From contig NC_061781.1 of the NCBI RefSeq assembly GCF_022458985.1, positions 1,070,001 through 1,134,000 on the forward strand: 64,000 nucleotides of DNA, read 5' to 3'. Both the position numbers and the translations under genes were made by a program. Under the pieces are notes generated by a model. The model did no database searches. It had not been told where the DNA came from and saw nothing but the letters and a program-made list of their open reading frames with translations. This document shows positions 28,301 through 37,300 of this stretch, piece after piece (within the stretch, counting starts at the first letter, position 1; each line of letters opens with the position of its first letter). The DNA is from Mugil cephalus (lineage: Eukaryota > Chordata > Actinopteri > Mugiliformes > Mugilidae).

Positions 28301-31300
28301 TGATTAGGTTATCCAAAAAACAACTTGTGAAACATTTTCAAGAAACTCTATTTAGTTTTCCTTGTTTCATCTTTAGTTTCTAGATAAACCTGAATGACAG
28401 AGGACCCGGGCTCAAGGTCAGCCCTGCAGTGCAGTACCTCAGCATGTCCATTGAGGGCAGCGTGGTGCAGGGCGGTGCGTCCACCTCGATCCGACACATT
28501 GACACTGCTCAGCAATGGGATGATGACCTCAGCGCATCTTAGTGCATTATTGGCAGCGGCAACGTGTAGCGGCGTCTGCCAGTTCTTGTCCCGAGCGTTC
28601 ACATCGGCCGAGTGGCGAATCAGAACTCGTACAGCGTCCTGAGGAAATAGGCAATAATTCATTAGTGTGAAACATTTTAAATAATTTAAATTCCTTTTAG
28701 GGACAACTTTATTTATTATTATTTATTAGTACAGTACAGACTCCGAGTTAACAAAAAAATGGAAATGTGATTTTACTGAGACACTGTCATGTGGGTTTGT
28801 AGCTCTTCTAGTCACCCCTGGCTTCCAAGTCCCAGTCCCTAGTCCCCCTGCTAATAGTAGAAATTTCTAGCCTCCCTTCTAATAGTAGCTCTTCCTAGCT
28901 TCCTAGCCTCCCAGCTAATAATGGCTCTCCCCAGCTCTCCTGCTAATAGTAGCTTTTCTTAGCTTCCTAGCTTCCCAGCTAATAGTGGTTCGTCCTAGCT
29001 CCCTAGCTAATAGTAGCTTTCTTTAGCCTCCCTGCTAATTGTAGCTCTTCCTGCCTGTGGTAGGACCAGTTATTTCATCTCTGGTATGTACCAGCTGGTC
29101 ATTGTCTGTCTTTGTGTTCAAGTGCAACTTTTTTATGCAGTCGGTTCTTTCTTCTTTGTCCTGGTCTTAAACCGGTGAATCAACAACTGAGTTGCTGCTC
29201 CACTGTGGCAATGTCATCACTAAGTAAACATTAATTAGACTGAGAAGAGTTTTAGTTACCACAGTATCCACATTCACCAATGGTGACACTCGTAGTAATT
29301 AATGAATACCACTACCAAACTGAAAATCTCAAATTTCCCCCCAGGGGATGAATGAACTATTCGTCTATTCTATCTCAAGTGTCGCTGGAGAAAATTTTGA
29401 AGACAAGTTCAAACGATAAAATGTAAAGTAAAGTCTCAAACAATTCCAGCCATGCAGAATTACCAGTATTACTACTGGGAGTGATGTGGTGGATTAATTG
29501 TTTTAAAACAGATTCATGAACCCTGAAGAAGAGAGCAGCAGAGCTGGGTGAGGCTAAAAAAACACTGTGAGTCCACTTCCAGGTAAATACAGAGCAGTTC
29601 TATTTAACTCCTGTATGAGATGTGAGTTTACCTCGCTCCGAGAAGCCACTGCGCGGTGGAGAGGGGTGAGCCACATATTATCTTTGGCGTTGACCCGAGC
29701 TCCTGCAGCAGGAGGGTAACAGGTCAAACAGTGAATTATGACATTATTGCCCATCATATCCAGCATCCTGTCAAAAAACAGCTCTTACCATCCTTTAAAA
29801 ATGATAGAATTATATGTTCTTACAAGGGCTGTCAAAATTAAGGTGTTAACACAGATTAAGCCATCATCATCAATCCAATTAAAAATTTTATCGCAATTAA
29901 CTCCTCTGCAGCAGAATGACTCTGAGTGTTTCTGACTACACATTTTGGACAGTTCGTCCAAGTAGAGTTACCGTTAAGCACGCGCACATAGGCAGTTGGT
30001 CTGGTAGTGACAAGCAGCAGGAGCAACCGAAATGGAAGACGCTAAACAGCACATTGGCCCTCTCCAACTGACATAGTTGACAACAGTATATCTATTGTAT
30101 GATCATCGCATTTGTACAATTATTCCACCTTCTGTACGATGTACGATAAATTCCAAAAATTCCATTATATACGATAATTTGGCTCCTTCAATGCATGTCC
30201 TATGTGATAGTAAGCTTTTGGTATGATAATTTAGAATGGTACCGCTGTGGTGCAGAATTAATATTAGCCTAGCGGTTAATCTTAGCCAGACCTGATTCCA
30301 TAAATACAGAGGGAGAACATGAAATTAAACATGAAAACAAACAAAAAAATAATAACATGTACTCAATAAATAAATAAACTAAATAATAAAATGGTGTTTA
30401 ATCTCACATAATTTATATTCCTAATTATTTAACAATTTTGATTAAAATTTTATTTTTTTAAAAACTGCACCTGTCTTAGACGTCTATGTGACCTAAAAAA
30501 AAATGTTCAAATTTTGAATAGTAAATCGGGTCCTGGTTAGATGTCCAAATATCGGACTTAGTTCGCAAGTTGTGTATTTCCTTCTAGAAAACACGCATCT
30601 CTCCCTCCCTTCATTGCTGTTTACATGTGTGTTCCTGCGTGGTTTTACATGTGAGTTGTCCTCATTTTGAAAATGCTGTTTGTTTATTTGAAGAGATTTT
30701 GTTTATTTGTATAACTGATTTAGTTATTTTGATGGGATTTTTGTTTTAAAGATTAATTTTTTTATTTATTTTTTGTTAAGATAAAATATAATTTCAGTTG
30801 CACTTTTAAGAGTACATATATCTTAGAAATTTGTTTTTTGTCTGAGAAATAAAGTAATCTTTTCAGTCATAATTTGTCTGCAAGCTCATTTTGTTAATCA
30901 TGAGTTAAGTGTATTAATACAACAGCTTATCTTGTTTAGGCAAATTAAATATCTACTACAATATCTTGTAGTAGTGGATCGTATCCAGTGATAAAGGCCC
31001 AAACTATCCACAGGTAAAAGCCGCTGATATGTAGCTACGGGATAAACAGTCACTTAACATTTTATATGGAAAGCGATACAGTGAATGTCCACAAAGTATA
31101 AGAAAACTAGGACGGTGGCTCGCACTTCCATGATGCTACATTTTTACTTTCGTACAAGAAACAAACAAACTTAAGAAACTCAAAGGAAACATAAAAGATG
31201 TTCAGAGGGGATTTAATGTGCTTTACCAGAGATGATAAGGAGTTCAGTAATCTCAGCATCACCCAGGAAGGCTGCAGCATGCAGCGGGGTCCGTTTCTCC

Positions 31301-34300
31301 GCATCCTGAGGAAAGAACAAGGATGAATTATGAGAAAATGTGCCCCCAAGAAAGGCCCCTGACCCTCCAACTGAGCAGCAAGACATCCATTTATTTTATG
31401 CCAGATCTTCCTGTGTGGTTGTTTAGCATCTTTTTACAATTGTTGTGCGTCTCTTTGTGCATTGGCCTAGTTCAGACCTCAAATTGTCATCCATCCTGGG
31501 TGATCTGATCACAAGTGTCCAGATGTTAACACGCCTAAGTTACTTTAACTGATCTGTGGAGGTGGTGTAGGACACATTTGACTTCATTCCACATTCCTGA
31601 TTATTTACAGACAGACAAACTCAGGTCAGATATCAAGTGTTGGCTGGGACACATATGGAGACAATTTTTAATTAATACCAGGTGTGAAGACAAGAACCTA
31701 AAGATGGACAGATGCGATTCGACTGCAGAGGTCGGACATTTATGTGAAGTCTGAATGGGGCTTTGTTTGCCATGTTTTAAGAGTGGAGCTGCAGCATTTA
31801 AAGGGGCACTATGGCTTTTCCCTGTAAACAAAATAGAAAGTTGTATTCACATTCATAGTCTCTAAAACACGCTGTGTATCCTACAACACTAACAAACCTG
31901 ACAAGTACTTCGTCCTCCTCATAAACCAACTACAACGTTTCTCCTTATTACTATTACTGAGTATGAGCTGTGATACAAGATCACAGATGATGAGTGATCG
32001 CCACTGTTCCTCTCACAGCATCGCAGTGATCGCCTTATATCCATGTGACTGGACTGAGAGCAACTTCTCCAACGGACGATGTTGCTCTGACAGACACATC
32101 ATGTATTGTGTATCTAAACCCACATGAGCATAAATAAAAAAAACACTCTGAACTTTTGCTTCATTGACTCTCGACCTTTGGCTCTCGTCCCCTTGCTCTG
32201 AAACAGGAAGTGAGGGCTGAACAAAGAGACGACTGAGTTCTGTTCAATTTCCTTAAGAATTCTTTTTTTATTCTGCAAGTAAATACATCTGCTTGAAAAT
32301 ACACTGCCTGGCCAAAAAAGTAGCCACCTGGATTTAACTAAGCAAATAGATACGAGTCTCCTATTGGATCATTTCTGCATGAGTGATTATCTTTCAGCTG
32401 GGAACAAGTTATGTAATCCCAGTAGCTTCTCATTTCTTAATCAACCATGTCAAAAGACACATCCAGTGGCTGTGGAAAAGATGTTAGTCTGTTTGAGAAG
32501 GGTCAAAACATTGCCATACATCAGGAAGAGAAAACATCTCTATACATATAATGTGAAGGGAACTCAAGAGATTGGGACTGAACAGCTGTGTAGCCTTAAG
32601 AAAACCACTAATCAGGGAGGCTAACTGCAAAAAAAGGCTTCAATTTGCTACGGAGCATAAAGATTGGGCTCTGGAGAATTGGAAGAAGGTCATGTGCTCT
32701 GATGAGTCCAGATTGACCCTGTTCCAGACTGATGGGGCATCAGGGTAAGAAGAGAAGAAGATGAAGTGATGCCCCCGTCATACCTAGTGCTCACTGTTCA
32801 AGCCTGTGGGGGCAGAACTGTGATCTGGGGTTGTTGCAGTTACTCAGGTCCAGGTTCAGCAACATTATGTCCAAAGAATGCTTATGTATTTTTATTTTCA
32901 TTTTAATGTTTATTTTATTTTTATTTTATTTATCAAGGAATTCTGGCTTGATGTTCTTTCTTTTGGTTACTAATAGTTATTATGTTTATTTATGTATTAT
33001 TCATTTTATTCCATTTATTATCATTTAAGTTCTAATTATCTATTTATTTATAGTCATTTGCTTTTGCTTATTTATTATTACCTATATGTATTATTTTCTT
33101 ATTTTATGTTTTATCATTGATTGTCATTTTATTTATTAAGTAATAAATTTATAGTTATTCTTCTTATTTATATATTCTTACTTATTTTTTATAATTTACA
33201 TTTAATTAATTCAATTATTTCTTATCATTTACATATATATTCATTTCCAGTTATTTCCTCATTTATCTAATTTATTATTATTGTATTTTATTTGCAAATA
33301 AGCCTCCTGTGCTCATAAGCACACTGTGAATGGATTATATGGATCCTCACCAGAGCATTGATGTCTTCCGACTTGTATATGAGCATTCGGATCTCTTCAG
33401 GATCTCCACTGAAGATTGCCTGGATGAGAAGAGGCTGTAGGAGGAAGAGGAAGATCACAGTCAAAGACCTTTACATGATCGGACAAGACAATTTATACAT
33501 TCACATGTTAGGGATAATATTTCCTGGATGTTATGCAAGGGGCATGATCCTTCCCACGGTATGAAGTGTGTGGACGATGACTTTAAACTGCAGTGTTTAC
33601 AAAAGCTGCAGACTGTATATACTGCTGAAACACAGAGAAACTACTGTAGAAAATTCTTGGTAGATACAGATCATAAAAATAAAATGTCTGTACAGATAGA
33701 AGGCTTCAGTGAAGGGCACTGCATGGAGGTCATGTGTCTAAGGCCCTTATTTTTCTTTTTAGGTTCCCAGACATAAGGTAAATACAGGTGCTGAGCAGCA
33801 GATATCAGGAAAGATATCAGATATCATTAGTTCAGGTCTTCAGAGATCAGAATAACAGGAGGGATGTCGACAACATGTCAAGAACTTAAAGGCCAGTCAG
33901 ACAGTCCAAAAAGACATTAAACAAAGCACAAATATCACAGTTGAGATGTGTGGACCAGAGAATAATCAGCTTTATTTGCTTTAAATGACTAAATAAAAAC
34001 AAAATGTCAAAATATTTCCTAATTAATTATCTGATGATCGTCTAATCTGATTCCAATCATAGTTAAACACAATATTCAGTTAGTAAAGATTGATAAATAA
34101 ATGCAGAAATTTGACAGTATTACTGGTACAAAATGAGAAACTGACATCTTTATTTTAAATTCACAGAAAAAAGAAGGTAATTCGCATTATTAGAGGGAAA
34201 ACTTCAACTCTGTCATAAATAAGAAGATAGTGAAGAAGCTGTTTTCTGTTTAACTTTTAACTGTAACACTCTACTCTGTAGCACAGATCACTGAAAGATA

Positions 34301-37300
34301 AAACAGTCGGGGTAGGAACTGAAATATAAGTGTGTTAGTGATGAATCAGATCGAGCAGCAGCAGGCCCCACTTCCTGTTGCACAGTCTCTCCTTCTCAGA
34401 AACCAGAGAGAGGAACGAACCGCAGAGAAACGTTTCACTTCTGCTTTAAACACACGGCTCCACTTCCGCATCTTTAGTCCACTTTTAATTTGAATATTTT
34501 TGTAATGACACATCATCACATCGTCTCACTCGTAGGTAACCAGGTGTGTTTAACGGTAGCAGAAGAAGAGGACAAACTTAAACCAGAAATCCAGATTTCA
34601 GGATCTGATTTTAATAACTGTGCAAACTGGTTTATTCTCGATTATTAAGTCTTAATTAGAATAGAGGGGGAAATGTCAGTTTTACTGATATAAACTGAAA
34701 GCACAACACATTAAAGTGTGAGGAAAGAGAATTAGAATACTGGTGACTCTATTCGACTCGTAAATGAAACAGACAGCCTGGTATTTAATTAGTTTCTGGA
34801 GGAGTTTGTGAAATTATTTAATGCTAAATGCAGCAGAAAAATCACAAACTAATGGAATAAATTTATTGTCAGACATCTTAATTCTTCCCAATTTCTACGA
34901 ATGCAGATGAAATTTACCCTTGGAAAACATATATATTTACATACATAGTGCGCAACTTTCTGCCACTTAACTGAAAATGCAAGGAAAGAAGATGCTGCTC
35001 ATATTTGGTTCAAGGCTTTCACTTATCTAAGCTACGAGGAATGTTTAGTCAGAGGTTTCTTACAAGACAAAGGATGCATGTCACGGTAGAGAAAAGCAGG
35101 CCTGTTGCTTTAAGACGGATTCAGGCAATGTGAAGTAAAATAGGAAGTGGAATTCACCATTAAAGTTGCTTCTGTTACAACACTAATAACTAAAAAATTG
35201 GATGGACTGCCAGCACAATTCAATCAATAAAATAAAGAAGAGTTGAGTGCATGATTGCACTGAAGCAAATGGGAAGTGCCAGCCTGGCTTAGCACTCTGT
35301 ACTGCACTTCCTGGTATGTCATCCCTGCAGGCTATCTCAGACACAGAGAGTCACTGTTGCAGAGCGCTCTCACATACATATTCCCACACCACTTTTCATC
35401 AGCCTTAAGGCCAAACCAATGTGGCCCAAATCCTATTAAAACCAGTGACAATGAGAAAGTATTCTTCATCGTACAGGGACGGCCTGTGGTTAACAGCCCA
35501 ACAAACGTCAAGTTCAAAACTGAGCAAACTGGAACTAGACAACATTTCTGCATTTTTTTAAGCACAGTTAGACTTAGACTTACACAAGCTTTAGTGATCC
35601 ATAAGGATATGAAAATATTTTCTGATATTTCATTTATTAAATTTTTTCTAAGGAGGTCATACTCGCAAGTCAGTAAAAGTTTCAATGAGGCTCGTTTATA
35701 CTAATGGAGGACTTAACATTGTCTCACTTAGGCTAATGTAACAGCTGATGGGATTTTGTTAAGTGGCTAACAGTGGCTAACATTATCTTATTCAGAATAC
35801 CATAGCAGCTTCTATGTACTATGTACAAGACACATTCAGCATTTACAAAGGCATTAGCATTAACATTAACATTAACATTAGCTATTGTGGCAAAAAGGAT
35901 AATCAAGCAGCCAACATCATTTTACTGAGGCAAAAGTAGTAGTTCATAGGAAATTGTTCAGCCTAAAGCTTGCTAATAGTTAATGTGATTTTGTGTAAGG
36001 TAGGAGGGAAGCTAACATTTTCTTGCTTATACTGCAAATTTCATTAACTTGTTTATACTAACCTAGTGTTGGAGGAGGGAAACATCGAAAACATACAGAA
36101 TTGAGAGACACTGGTTTAGGGTATCAGTGGCCAACATGAACATGTTTAGGCTAACAAACAATAGCTGGGTGCTTCTCATAATTTCCATCATTACTCATTT
36201 GTGAAACTTCAACATCATATGTGCAGGGGTGTTTTATAAAGAAACATATGCTGAAAAACATTAATCAGATATTTTACATTATATGCGGTATCAAAAACTT
36301 CAGAGTTACTGCTACCATCTACCAAATTTCTATTTTAATTATTAGTTGTTGCCTTTCTTTGCTGTATTTGTCTTCTTGTTGCATGTGTTGTTTTAGCTTT
36401 ATCTATAACTAAAGAAAGATTAACAAAAGATATTCATAATTGCTTAACGGGTAAAAGTCTGATCAGAAATAGGAACCAGCTACCCAAACCAAACCCTCTA
36501 GGACCCTGAAGCACAGACTTCCTCTCTCCTTCCTATCCTACACAAACGTCCTCCATCAGATTTCCTCTGTTTTCATTCCTCAGACACAAGCTAACCTCCA
36601 TTACATGACCGTGACATCTCAAGCACACGAACTCGGGACGTCCCTTTTAATGCCTGCATCTGTAAAAGAAAGGCTTTGCTTTGCAGCTATGTCTTCATTT
36701 CCTTTGATGCCTGAGGTGACGGCCTTTAACTGGCTCGTCTCTGTCTCCTCAGGTTCGACTGCAGACTTTAAACTTCTTCCAACACAAAAAGCTATTTGAC
36801 TGTAAAGACAATCCTGCAGTTTGGGGCTAATAATATACAACATGTTTAATGTATTGGTTAAGTATAAGGTTTGATTTAATTGACAGGTATGCTGCATACT
36901 GGTTGCAGTGTATTCTTACTTTACAGACTGGTTGCTATATAAAGAGTCATGTAACAACTTACCAGAACAGAAGCACAACTGTGCTATGGTGGAGAGTCAG
37001 AAGCCAACAACTTCCTGTATTTCATTTTTATTCTGGTCAGATACTATTATTAACCTTGTGATATAGAACCAAGCTAGGATATTTTAAATCTCACATTCAC
37101 ATACACACCAGGTACACAAAGGCTAAAGTTTAATTTATTTAATGCAGTAAATATCAAGTTGTTAAGGTAAATGTAGCAGGTAATGTAGGTTATATGATTT
37201 ACTGGCAGCAACTAACTTTCTGATGCTCTACAGCTACAGTTTTCACAAAGGCTAATAGTAGCTTGAATATGCTAAAGTTAGCTTTATTATATCAATGGTG

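Noticed and set aside
31470-31760. Possible short inverted-repeat element (cagacctca... and ...tgaagtctgaa)
   Set aside because: The ends match only loosely and no target duplication was found; left out as a feature.
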